This document shows, in pieces, positions 17,988-27,435 of a stretch of 27,435 nucleotides of DNA. The notes beneath the pieces are model-generated. The model was not told the origin of the DNA, did no database searches, and worked only from the letters and a program-made list of their open reading frames with translations. Numbering within the stretch: the stretch's first letter is position 1; each line of letters opens with the position of its first letter. Source of the stretch: Tieghemiomyces parasiticus (Eukaryota; Kickxellomycota; Dimargaritomycetes; Dimargaritales; Dimargaritaceae). Position numbers and translations under genes: made by a program. The stretch is from assembly GCA_027575765.1 (NCBI GenBank), contig JANBPT010000638.1, positions 1 to 27,435 of the forward strand, in the 5' to 3' direction.

Positions 17988-20900
17988 CCATCCCCAATGG
18001 CCAGGCCTAGTCCCAAACTCCCTAATGCGGTGTTGGACATGACACTGCATCAGCGCCCTTGTATGCGCCGGTGGGGCAGACTGCGGCGTGTATGCCCCCC
18101 CTCGCCGCCCATCCACCATGCTGGACGAGCCAGGGTAGATGCCCTCAGCCTGATACTGCTAACCCAGTGCCACGGATGAAACGTCCCGCATAGTTCGATG
18201 AAGCGGGCGGCCTAGAGCGGACGATAGGCTGAGGTGCATAGCCAGACACCCCAGTTGTCAATGGCAATCGCCTGTCCACCCCACAGTTATTGGCCCTGGC
18301 AGCTGTGAGCACTAGGGGCGAAGTGTGGCGACCAGATAGACGAGGAACAAGAGGGTGCCAGGAAGGGGCGGGGGAGGGAAAGGGGGGCAATGAAATCAAC
18401 TCAGCCTTCCAGCAGCCCAGCCGTCGCTGCCTTCTGGGTCCTAATAGCCGTGATCGTCATCCGGTCTACGTTACACGCGGGGGGCGAATCCTCTCCCAAA
18501 GCCCACTGCCGCCTCCACCGCTCCGCCGCCTTGCTAGTAGGTCGTCGGGTGCTAAGCGACTCGGCATGTTGTCAGCTACCGGATTGGCTAAACCGTAGGG
18601 GAAGTAAAAGGGAGAGACATGGAATGTTGACGGGAAAGGTGCAATCGCAAGCTGCCGCCGGCCATGGCCTCTGTCTGTCAAGGCACTGCCAGCATGCCAT
18701 GCAGGCTGGTGGATGGCCTGTCGAGCCGCTACTCTGCCCAACTATGTTGCCAAGCCTTCCCCCCCTGCAGCCTACCCAACCCTAAGCACCACGGGCGACG
18801 CGCGCGTCGCCAATCCCCTGGCTGTTGAACCGCGACACTCGCCACCTCACCGCCTTCCCCGACGCGTCCCTCCACCAATCCCTGGTCTGCAAACGACGAT
18901 AGGAAAGGGGGGAAGGCGGGCCAGGGTTACACTGTATGTGTGGTTCCGATTGGGTCGGATATTCGGAGACAATCACGTCCCAGTAGGAACCTGTTCTGCC
19001 TCTCCAATATTACCACCGTGGATATACTCGTTCCTCGCCCTTACGAGGTACGTTAGCGTTGATTATTAAAATCACGGGCGGTGGCCAGGCACAGGGCCGT
19101 AAAATGGTATGACCATGTACCGAGGAGGCACGTTGCCGTGCCAGCGGGTTAGTAAACAGGGACTGGTGCATGGCACGGGCAAGACGGTGCGCCCTGCCCA
19201 GCCTCTCCGCAGTATGGTCGAGTGGAGCCAGCAACACCCGTTCCAGGGCCCTTCAGGCACTTCACCCCAACCCGCGGCCCATGCTGAGTAATAGGCCAGG
19301 CATTACTGCGACAGTTTAATGCCTTAATAGGGCCGCGATGTGAGATGGCAAGCGCTGCCGGAATACGGTTATGGCCATTGTGACTCCTTTGGCGAGGCCA
19401 CTAGTCACTGCACCTGCTTGGCGGGAGAAGGTAGCTGGCACCATCCTCCTGTTGGGTTGGCCGGCCACCAGGCCCTGTGCACCCTCTCCTTGAGCCACGT
19501 GAAACTCGACCCTGCTAGCCCTGTGCTGGGCTGCGGATACCTTGCTACTCTCCTCCCCCACGCCTGTACCTTTTCGCCCCAACGTAACGGCGCTTTCCAG
19601 CTGGACTATTCGCAGGAACTGAGTCACGATTAGATTAGTATAACCTCCTTGGCTCACGCAGGCTAATGTGGCATCTCATCAGCCTGTTGCGGAAATGAAA
19701 TAGTAAACCTGACGATGGCTGTTGGGGCCGGGAAGGTCGGGAGGAAGGTGAAGGTCGCCAATGCGTGCCCCTCCCCATATAGTTCACCAATCCGTATCTT
19801 AATTTTACCAGCAGATCTCATCATTTGTATGTGCCTTTTTAATCTGACCGCCGCTACTTTAGTGCCCTGCGTCGCTAGCGACATGGCTGGGTCACCCCTT
19901 CCGGATCGTGGCTTTCTTGCACAGGGGAACATGTCCAACTTTCACTCTACCTTCCTCGGCAATGCACGTCGCTGCACCCGTTGACCGCATCCTGCCGTTG
20001 GTTAGAGATGCTAAGGGGAAGGGCTGGTGGTGTTGACTGTCATCCAATGGGGCCGACGTCATATCCTTCTGGCCGCCACTAGGAAAGTTTTTTGAGGCCT
20101 AGCTTAGATCTATTCCAATTTGAAGTGGTGCAAGGCTTGACGTTGAATTCGAAAAAAAGGTAACGCAGCCGACCTCCTGCAGCACCGGTCTGGTCACTCT
20201 CATCACCATACCACTATCGCTTCCTGACCAAACGTGGGGTGATGCGTCATAGCCCGTCGGCCCCGAAACCATCATGGCTCGTATGCATAGTTGTACCGAT
20301 TTCCGGTGGGACATGGAGTAAACATTGTAACGCAATTAGAGTATTTCGTTGGACGGTTTGTCCTTGGCATGACAACTGGCTATTCGCCCTATAGATGGCT
20401 ACCTTTCTTATGACAGCAGCGTGTCGGTAGATCCTCTAGTTAGCCGTTCACCGGATGGGTGGCAGCCCGATTAAACTTCTCCACAAGTGATCTTTTTTTT
20501 TGAAGGGGAGGGTGGAACCGCTACGGCTTTGGTTGTGCTTCCTTTACTAGCTCGTACCATTGATGGACCCGTTTTTAAATTTAGGGGAGGGGAGGCCCAG
20601 ACTTGTCAATCATTAACGAGCCATGTCTGCACTTGGCTATGGGCGGATACAAAAATAAATAAATCCCAGCCAAACCTTTCATAGTACGTGGGCTCTAGAA
20701 TGCAGCATGCGAGAATAGGCGGTGAGGGAAAAAAAAAAAGGAAAGCAACGATGAGTGACCGCAATGTTTTTTTTCTGTGTAACCGAGTGGTTGGGTCGGG
20801 AGGGGGAAGGCGAGTACGTTTCCGGTAGAGCAGCAAAAATGGCGGCCAATGCCCCCAGCCAACGAGCTCCTGGCTGGCCGTCAATCACTCTTTTCCCTCC

Positions 20901-21988
20901 GTTCGACACAGAATTCTTTTGTAGGTTGCAATTGACAAGTCAAATGGGAAGGCGGGCTATCAGGATCGCCTCAGTTGTGGGTTTGTGCAACCCAGCGGGG
21001 GAGAATAGGCGACAGGATGGGAGAGAGGGGGACGGCCGTTGGCCCTTGGCTGCTGTGGTCGCTGGCAGGTCGGGTAATGTCCGTAGCACAATATGGCGGA
21101 TGCCTAAGTGTGTGTGGGTGGGCGGCACACTCGGAACAGAAACGGTGGCAGGTAAGAATGGCCACGTCGAAGCAAGTCTCAGCAAAATGAACATGCCAGC
21201 CGTGCGCCCATCCCGGCTATGCAAGCCCTGTTGCTGATACACAGCCCAGTCCCCTCCCCCTCTTCCGTGCCACCTCGCATTGGACGGCTCTTTTATTTAC
21301 TCTCGGTGCGACAAATAGTTTCAGCCGGCGAGGCCGTTCAGACTCCCGGGGCCTCCGCTGCCCGATCGGGCCGAACAAGATAGTCTTAAACCGTTAACTA
21401 TCAACTCGCCTCCACCGACCCGTCACCTCGACTCAGTCCAACTAATCGTGTCCAGCCCTCGGGGTATGTTAGTCATTGTTAAAAACGCAAGCCGGGCCCT
21501 TTTTCCAGCAAAACGGGGTCGCTCGTAGACAACCTTGCTCGGATTACTCACTTCCTCCCGCTCCAGCGGACCGAGGGCACCCCGCCATGTCGAAAGAGGG
21601 TCTTTATCCCTCGTCATTTGGCAGGAATATGACAACCCCCGTTTGGATTTCCACTACAAGTTCCGTACCTTTATGTTCGGTGGTTCCAGCACCACTCCTC
21701 TCCCCACGGCGGTTTGGTAGGGGCAGGTAGGCTACGTAACCGCTGGAGGCCAGCATCGGGTTAACCAAATGTTCATTTTATTACGCAGTTTAGAACGCTT
21801 AGCTTATGCCCCCTCCATAGGTGCCGTACACCAGTACTAGCCGAATCGATCGTTCGATCCTTTACTACCCAAGTTGTAGAGCGGAGGGTTCTAATAACCT
21901 TACACACTTTTCCGAGCCACTGAAATGAATAAGAAGAGTGTCAAATTACAAGTCAACAGTGGTCCGGGTCAGGGCCTGTACTCTCCTT
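17988..21988. other. Long intergenic stretch, no confident gene
   Basis: Many short overlapping frames occur on both strands, none with a recognisable domain, signal peptide or consistent codon bias. Homopolymers are frequent (A/T runs near 20490, 20730 and 20765). A possible small exon around 21535-21720 has somewhat gene-like codons, but two other frames are equally open there. Nothing else is supported. Confidence 0.5.
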
Positions 21989-23736
21989 CTAAACCGGCAC
22001 CCTCAGTCGGAGCCCATCTAGCTCGGGCTTCACGGGGATCTGGCACGACAGGCGGGATCCCTCCTCGCGGCCCACCGCGTATTCCAGCATATCCTCTTCC
22101 GCCTCCGACACCCCTGGTAGGTGCCCCGCGTAATCTTCAGGGTTCTCAACAATGAGATGGCAGGTGGCGCACTCGCACTGGCCCCCGCAAGACGCCTCGA
22201 TCTCGATACCATGGGCTTTGGCAACTTCCATGAGGCTCGGGTGGTGCAGGATCTGACCGGTGGGCTGCGGATCGATCGCAGCGTCGGACGACGATGATTC
22301 TGGAGGTGATCCAGTATCCAATTCGACCTGTACGTATTTTTCCTGGCCATGGGGCAAGTTAAACGTCAGGTTGACAAAGGTGGCCGCTGGCTGGAGCGCG
22401 GGGTCTGTGGCACTGTACGGCGTGGCGGTGGTAAACTGCGTGTACGTACTGAGCTGCTCCGGTTGCGAGATGCCTTGTCGGCCGCGCCAATGGTCCCACA
22501 GCACCTCGGAATTTCCCAGTGTGTCCAGTAACCGCGGCGTATCGCGCGGTTTAAGCAAGCCATACCAGTTGCCCGATGGGTAATGAATCGCGTTGGATGC
22601 GTATCTGTAGAGCAGGGCGAACCCCAAGGGGGCAGTTTTAATTACAAGCCAGAATTAGTTAGGCATGCTCACTTTAAATACGAAATCAGGGGTCTACAGG
22701 TCGTGGCTTGAGCCCAGCAATTCCCGAGCCTTCAACGGCAAAGCTGCTGCTGCTGCTGCTGCCGCCAAAGGGGGCACACCTCCCCTTCACTGACTTACAC
22801 GTGACCCCCGATGTGAGACACACGGGCTGCTTGCCATTTGTCGTCCCACCGACGGTGGCGAATTTCATCGGCCACGGCTCGGTAGAACGGCTCGCCAACC
22901 TCAGCGCACCGGCAGTCGCGGGTCCCGTGGGTGCACACCAGCAGAATGTTGCGGTCCAAGGGTTCAACTTGGACGGGGCGGCGTAGGCTGGCGGCCTCCG
23001 TCGCGAAGGGGTTTACGGCTCGACGGGTGGCGGACTCGTTAGACGGCTTTGGTTTTGATGCCGAGGCGGGCGTAATATTCAGCGTTCGCTGGAGAAGGCT
23101 CGCATCCACCTCGGTCTGGCCGAGATACCGCATGAGGCTAGGAAACCCATGAGGAGTGACGTGGAGCAGACGGACGTTCTCCGGGTAAAGGAGCAAGTCA
23201 AATCCAGTCTCGTCGTCGGCCCGGTCGCTGGGTCTAGACGTCCCAGGAGGTGGCGGCGCATAGTCAGGTGGCCCGCTGGGAATGGCTCCGGGATTTACTT
23301 CTAATTGGGGGGCGCAATAGTCCGTCAAATTCATCATAACCCGGGTGTCCAGCTTGGCTACCTCGTAGGACAGCTGACCCGTGTAAGTGTTGGCCAGGTC
23401 AGCGTATTTAGGCCAGGCCAGCTGATTGGTGCAAACGAGGAGGTGTCGGTCGTAGTGTTTCACCGAGTGATGGAATCGCGGGTCGTTGGGATGCGCAAGG
23501 GGCTTCGACGTGGATGGTTGGTGCCATTCACAGGTGTCGGAGGCTAATGACGTGTTAGCTTCGGCGCTGGTCGTTGCAATGGCGCTGCCGCCGCCGTTGG
23601 TCCTAGGTGAGGTACTAAGCCAATGCCGGGTTAACACAGCGGGTCTCCTCCTTAGGTATACACCTTGAGTGACCAGGCCTATTTTGGGAATGAGCTGCCC
23701 CGGCAACCTTGTCGGTCGCATGAGGAGTAGAACCAT
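21989..23736 (-). CDS. Fusion of Apd1-like (sucrase/ferredoxin-like) domain and adrenodoxin-type [2Fe-2S] ferredoxin
   Basis: Exons 23736-22799 and 22604-21989 join in phase 2 to give 517 residues. Residues 1 to about 44 are Arg-rich, acid-free and hydrophobic, fitting a mitochondrial presequence. Residues about 80-345 are an Apd1/Aim32-like thioredoxin-fold domain. C268-THGTRDCR-C277 (C-x8-C) and H308-x3-H312 match the 2Cys-2His cluster ligands known for yeast Apd1, followed by the family's YPSGNWYGLL motif. After a linker, residues about 387-517 form an adrenodoxin-like ferredoxin: C452, C458, C461 and C500 are the expected ligands (C-x5-C-x2-C, then SRLSCQI), with LPGVSEAEEDML typical of the family. 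It has an extra Cys456 and a Ser/Pro-rich insertion near 409-429. The likely role is mitochondrial electron transfer, which is inferred. CCAAT boxes lie upstream. Confidence 0.9.
22605..22798 (-). other. Intron of the Apd1-ferredoxin fusion gene
   Basis: A 194-nt intron with donor GTAAGT, a CTAAC branch word near 22655-22659 and acceptor CTACAG. It follows immediately after the HxxxH ligand motif, and splicing joins GT|A (Val) to give HIGGHVYASNAIHYPSGNWY, the unbroken family signature. This junction is the main evidence that the two halves are one gene rather than neighbours. Confidence 0.9.
22743..22760. repeat. GCT trinucleotide microsatellite inside the intron
   Basis: Six perfect GCT units (AGC on the gene strand) within the intron of the fusion gene, so length changes would not alter the protein. 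Confidence 0.85.
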
Positions 23737-23956
23737 TGCAAGCTGTCTGGGTGAGCAGATGCGGATATAAAGTTGCCAAAAACGAAGTAAAATAAAAGAA
23801 TAGTTTGGGGGTGGACTGGTCGCGTAAGTGTATCTTCTAGTAATACTGGCTAGCGAGCTAAAAATTCGGCCGAGCGAGGAGCGTGGTGGGGTAATTGCGT
23901 AACCAGGGGCGTTTATGCTAGGTCACCAGCCTCGATCTTTTTAAACTCGAGGGCGC

Positions 23957-24098
23957 CCACCAATGCAGCCCATCGGCGTAAGAGGATTGGTGGAAAAATT
24001 ACATGCTATCTGATGAACTGATAAGCACAGAGGGCGATCCTCAGCCGAAGTTGCGCCAACAACCCTTCAGGTAGAATTTACTGGGATTGGCGGAAAAA
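23957..24098 (-). promoter_or_regulatory. CCAAT-box cluster upstream of the Apd1-ferredoxin gene
   Basis: GGATTGGTGGAAAAA at 23984-23998 and GGATTGGCGGAAAAA at 24084-24098 are near-identical words exactly 100 bp apart. Read on the gene strand each contains CCAATCC. A third, oppositely oriented CCAAT at 23957-23964 forms an 8-bp inverted repeat (CCACCAAT/ATTGGTGG) with the nearer copy. They lie about 220-360 bp upstream of the ATG. CCAAT is the known target of the fungal HAP/CBC complex; binding here is inferred. Confidence 0.5.
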
Positions 24099-24224
24099 AA
24101 AAGAATAGGGTAGCCCCATTATATGCTCCCTTGGAAAGAAAGACGGTGCACTCAGACAGAGGATTCGTTGGATGTTACACTTCGCTGACTGTCCGAGTCC
24201 AGCTCCTCTGGCCTACATACTGTA

Positions 24225-24253
24225 CAGATGCCACAAATTCTTTCGACAATTTT
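24225..24253 (+). repeat. Left terminal inverted repeat of the mariner element
   Basis: Begins CAGATGCCACAAA and pairs with the right end in 21 of the first 29 positions. It abuts the TA at 24223-24224. Confidence 0.85.
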
Positions 24254-24384
24254 AAGCTGGAGGTCCCAGATCGCAGTGTTTCAGGTCAGACTTAAGAGAG
24301 TCAATGATGCTGAGTCGATTGGTATAAACCACTCCAGGATTGAACCATTTTTGACTTCACAGCCTGCTTTTTTAACCGTCCATC

Positions 24385-25474
24385 ATGTCTACTTTTCAAA
24401 CCCCCTCCCCTGCTCCACCCAAGTTAACCGGGCGTGGTGTATGGGTCCTCATTTATAATTACTATCTAGAGGGCCGCAAGGCAGATGATATTCTAAATGT
24501 TTTGACTTACAAGCTGGGCCTGGCTGCTCCTAGCCACTCCACCATCTACAGGTGGCTGGCTCACTTTTGCACAGGTCACTGCTCTTTTGCAGATAACCCT
24601 TGTTTTGGCTGCCCATCAGATGACATTGGTGCATATTATGGGGACATGGTCCTGAGACGGCTGGGGGAAGACCCTCGACTTACTGCTGAGCAGCTGGCCT
24701 GGGCCTGCCACACTTCCCCCAGTACCATACGCAATGTCCTGCGCAGGGACCTGGGGTTGCACAGCTATTTCGATTGCTGGATCTCCCACAACCTCACCAA
24801 CAACCAGCGCCACAAGCGGATACATTTTGCCACTGAGTTCCTGGAGAAATTTGATAGGGCCAGTGACTATACTGCTGGACTCCATTGTCACAGGTGATGA
24901 GACTTGGGTGTACCTTTATGATCCCCATGCTGGCTCCAATTGCTGGAGGTGGTGTCCTAAAAGTGGCCCTGTTCTAACTGAGACCCGCTAAGGTCATACC
25001 ACACCCAAGGTGATGCTGACCATTCATTTCACCAGGTGTGGCCTATTACACCTGAGTGTCAAGCCCCCTGGTGTCAAGGTCTCCACCAAACTCTATGTAG
25101 AGTACGGGCTGAAGCCCATGGTCCAGGCCTGGGTGGAGGCACGTGGAAGTCTGGACCGTCACCCCCTGCGGCTTCACCATGATAATGTACCACCGTATTG
25201 TGCCGAGGCTACCCAGACCTACATTTCCGACATCAAAATCAAACTTCTGCCAGCCCCTCCTTACAGTCCTGATCTGGCCCCCTGCAACTTCTTGCTGTTC
25301 AGGAATATCAAACAGTGGCTGAGGGGCAAGGAGTTCAGCACAGTGGAGGCAGTTGTGGACACTTGGCAATTGCAGTTAGCCAGGCTCCAGCCAAATGACT
25401 ATAGAGCCTGTTAGGATAGATGGATAGAAAGGGCTCGCCAAGTGGTACAGAGTGGTGGCAGCTATATTGAATAA
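24385..25474 (+). pseudogene. Degenerate mariner transposase
   Basis: The natural frame starts at ATG 24385 and would end at TAA 25472-25474. The N-terminal part has the paired helix-turn-helix style of mariner transposases (STIYRWLAHFCTGHCSF, then LTAEQLAWACHTSPSTIRNVL). A frameshift near 24865-24875 moves the frame just before the catalytic core. Two in-frame stops follow: TAA at 24989-24991 and TAG at 25412-25414. Catalytic motifs are VTGDETW (first Asp, 24896-24898), HHDN (second Asp, 25181-25183) and YSPDLAPCNFLLF. There the third catalytic position, 34 residues after the second, is Asn (AAC at 25286-25288) instead of Asp. The family is therefore DD34D, with this copy DD34N and inactive several times over. 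Confidence 0.9.
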
Positions 25475-25489
25475 AACTAATTTGACTAA

Positions 25490-25518
25490 AAAATCCTTGA
25501 ACGTTTTTGTAGCACCTG
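25490..25518 (-). repeat. Right terminal inverted repeat of the mariner element
   Basis: On the minus strand it begins CAGGTGCTACAAA and abuts the TA at 25519-25520. The differences from the left end are scattered substitutions, consistent with an old insertion. Confidence 0.85.
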
Positions 25519-25981
25519 TATATGGTGGATTCAAAACAATATCCGAGAGGGACAGAGGGGATAAACAGATCCTACTAATGGCTTACACGGCAAATCAGGT
25601 TACTAGATTGTATAAAATGGCTAGATCAGCGTTTGGATCATCAGAGCAGTAATGAACTATTAAACGCCAGTTGGCCTCATTGTTGACAGGTCTGAGAAAA
25701 ATATTTATAATGCCCTGTTTTGATATGACAAAAGTTGCAGCATCAACTATTCTCAAGTGGTCACTCATCTGAGCATTAAATCGGCTGATTGGGCCTTGAC
25801 TTTGTAGGTCTAACGGGATTGGGTGCCAACTCCAGCAGATGGCCAGATCTTACCACCACTTTGAGTGGTTTTTTTCCCCTTTTATACTTCTCCATTTCCT
25901 TGACAACGGACTGCCTAGGGTAACACAAGACTGTCCGCTCCCTTGCCCTTTTATATCTTTTCCTCCAGCTCCCGCCTCTCC
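25519..25981. other. Spacer between mariner element and gag-like ORF
   Basis: AT-richer sequence without a supported gene. It becomes T/C-rich from about 25865 and contains TTTATAT at about 25950, shortly before the gag-like ORF. It could be a leader or the edge of a retroelement, but no long terminal repeat boundary was found. Confidence 0.4.
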
Positions 25982-26272
25982 ATGGACCCTGAGACACCTG
26001 TCCACCCCGCCCCCTACCCCAAGGGGGTTGCCCAGGTCACCCATACCAGTGTTGCCCACCAGGCCACAGGTACCCCAACCCCCCCCTCTTCTGATTGCAC
26101 CATTCTAGCCCTTCTAGAGGCCCTTAAGTCTGACCATGCTGCCCTCCAGGAGGAACTCACCCAAATCAGTACACTCACAGCCACCCTACAGAGCTACAAT
26201 GGCTGCATTTCTGATCTTGAGTCCCAGGTGGCAACCCTATCCCAGTGTGGTGATTGGGAACCACCACATTAG
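25982..26272 (+). CDS. Gag-like coiled-coil fragment, probable retroelement remnant
   Basis: A 96-residue frame starting MDPETPVHPAPYPKG after a C/T-rich stretch. The first 45 residues are Pro/Thr/Ser-rich. Residues about 45-88 show a heptad pattern (LLEALKSDHAALQEELTQI, then LESQVATLSQ) predicted to form a coiled coil. This layout, a short Pro-rich start followed by a coiled coil, resembles the N terminus of gag proteins of Ty3/Gypsy-type retrotransposons, but no capsid, zinc-knuckle or pol sequence follows the stop. Codon style resembles the neighbouring mariner. It could instead be a short host protein of unknown function. Confidence that it is coding is moderate; the gag assignment is weak. 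Confidence 0.4.
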   Translation: MDPETPVHPAPYPKGVAQVTHTSVAHQATGTPTPPSSDCTILALLEALKSDHAALQEELTQISTLTATLQSYNGCISDLESQVATLSQCGDWEPPH

Positions 26273-27435
26273 GTTATCCCAAGGTTAAGTCTGAATCTAC
26301 TATTTCAGAGCCATAAATCCTGTGATAGTAGAATAGCCTTCTGGTTATGGTATTAGACTTGGGCCTAATATCAGCACATCAGGAGAGCCCGGTTTCATTA
26401 AAAGTTCCACATAACTCAATATTCTTTGTCCTGAGGAAATTTACTACAAGTTTATAAGGTATTGGATTCCCAGCTTGGAATAACACAAAAATGAGGCATT
26501 CTCCAATTGTATAGTGGTTGATCATATATTGGCATAGCAAAGGAGAGTAAAACAAAGGAATATAGTTTGATAGTGTATCCATGTACATTGTTAGAAATTT
26601 AGTCATGGTTATAGTAATAACCAATCTAAAACCATACATCCTGCTTTATGAAATTAGATAGGGGTTTGGCTAATTGTGGTGGCCATTTGTCACATTCGGT
26701 ATCCCTAAGCCTATGGACACTTAGATTAATGACCCATGACCTCCCCTCCTTATACCATGTGCTTCTCATGTTATGGTATTTATACTGCCTATTAGATTAT
26801 AATAGATGGTTCTGTTGGTCCTTTCTAACGCCATTGTCATGCTCTTACCACTTGCTCCAAGTGTAAAATATATCAACTCAAAAGTGCCCTGTCCTCCAGA
26901 GCTCCCTCTTCAATTTACTATTTCCTTTCCCCATGTAAGTTTCTACCCTATCTATCCCACTATCCGTAAGAGGGCCAATTCAAAATTCCATCCAATTTTT
27001 TTACTGCCCTATTCCGATTATACCCTTTGGTTTACGGACATTACATGGGGTTTAATACCCTACGACCTGGTCTCGCAAGGCCAGGGTTTGAAACCTCCAA
27101 CCCCGCTTGGTTAGGATCTGAAATGCACCATATTTCCCTAGAGACTTGGCAAGTTACCATAAGCATACTTTACTCGAGCGAAAGCGGAAGCCCTGCCCAT
27201 CTTAATGACGGTATCAAACGGGGTACAGCTAGGCTGCTACTTGTTTGCAGGCAAGGAAAGCGCATGCGGAATCGTCATCAACAGGGCAGCCAGGGCAATG
27301 AGCGGCCAAGCCACGCTAGGATAGGTGAATTATGGGACTGCTAAAGGGAAGCTTGGAGGGGGCAAGAGATGGGATAAATGGTAGGGGGGAGGGAGGAATG
27401 TGGGAGCGGAAGGCGGGCTGACTGTGGACAGTATG
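26273..27435. other. AT-richer, gene-poor right end
   Basis: From here to about 27110 the sequence is visibly richer in A and T than the rest of the window and contains no frame with recognisable domains. Both the mariner to the left and the gag-like ORF suggest accumulated transposon debris. The last 100 bp turn purine-rich on the plus strand. A second B-box-like word, GGTTTGAAACC, occurs at about 27087. Confidence 0.45.
26327..26407 (+). other. tRNA-like segment, possible SINE head or tRNA pseudogene
   Basis: TAGCCTTCTGG followed by TTATGG and an anticodon-arm-like ATTAG...CTAAT around ACTTGGGC aligns end to end with the D arm and anticodon arm of class II (Leu/Ser-type) tRNAs. A degenerate T-arm word GGTTTCATT sits at the right distance at 26391. 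The acceptor stem and T stem do not pair, so it is not a functional tRNA. It may be the tRNA-derived head of a short interspersed element. Confidence 0.3.

Larger units (their letters stand above)
24225..25518 (+). mobile_element. Complete but inactive mariner-family transposon
   Basis: A 1294-bp element bounded by imperfect terminal inverted repeats and flanked on both sides by TA (24223-24224 and 25519-25520), the standard mariner target duplication. It holds one degenerate transposase frame. Length, ends and target site all match the mariner family. Transposition in its own right is impossible because the transposase is broken. It lies between the Apd1-ferredoxin promoter and a gag-like ORF. 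Confidence 0.9.

Noticed and set aside
19715..19984. 89-codon plus-strand frame with a good start context and a hydrophobic stretch.
   Set aside because: No TATA box, no codon bias and no recognisable domain; too weak to call a gene.
20755..21237. 160-codon plus-strand frame.
   Set aside because: Opens at GTG before a T homopolymer, has no domain, and the opposite strand is also open over much of it.
21535..21720. Plus-strand 61-codon frame with gene-like codons preceded by a possible GTATGT...CAG intron.
   Set aside because: All three plus frames are open nearby, the minus strand also has a donor-like exon, and no homology decides between them.
1..27435. CRISPR arrays, ribosomal RNA genes or bacterial operons.
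   Set aside because: No regularly spaced direct repeats, no rRNA-like sequence, and the recognised genes contain spliceosomal introns.

Overview
The window reads as nuclear DNA of a fungus. Three genes need introns with GTAAG-type donors, CTAA(C/T) branch points and YAG acceptors. Some genes have TATA boxes and pyrimidine-rich leaders, and the recognisable proteins are eukaryotic or fungal in style (SFH1/SNF5 with a GATA finger, mitochondrial presequences, an Apd1-like protein). Genes are sparse, with long intergenic stretches. An early-diverging lineage (zoopagomycote or mucoromycote type) is my guess from gene style only; no marker in the window fixes it.

Layout. 1-7.8 kb: mostly non-coding, with a small secreted peptide gene carrying its own TATA box and poly(A) signal (2366-2587, +), a leucine-rich-repeat-like ORF (4566-5030, -) and an unrecognised 130-residue protein (7387-7779, +). 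9.5-16.5 kb: three well supported minus-strand genes. These are a SNF5/SFH1 chromatin-remodelling subunit with a C-terminal GATA-type zinc finger (one intron), a stand-alone MoaC with a mitochondrial-type leader, and a P-loop kinase-like protein with a long histidine-rich tail (one intron). 16.5-22 kb: no confident coding gene, but a minus-strand TATA box followed by a long ATG-free pyrimidine-rich stretch suggests an untranslated leader or non-coding transcript. 22-23.7 kb: the most interesting gene, an Apd1/sucrase-ferredoxin-like thioredoxin-fold domain (2Cys-2His cluster motif) joined by one intron to an adrenodoxin-like 4-Cys [2Fe-2S] ferredoxin, with a mitochondrial-type N terminus. CCAAT boxes lie upstream.

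24.2-27.4 kb: transposon-derived DNA. A 1294-bp mariner element is recognisable end to end, with imperfect terminal inverted repeats and TA target duplications. Its transposase is dead, with a frameshift, two in-frame stops and the third catalytic Asp changed to Asn. After it come a gag-like coiled-coil ORF, a tRNA-like segment and AT-richer sequence without recognisable genes.

The genes do not form one operon-like pathway. MoaC (molybdenum cofactor) and the double iron-sulfur protein both point to mitochondrial metal-cofactor or redox chemistry. They lie about 8 kb apart, so joint function is not implied. The candidate for an undescribed system is the two-cluster fusion protein, which would place a ferredoxin electron donor and an Apd1-like cluster in one polypeptide.
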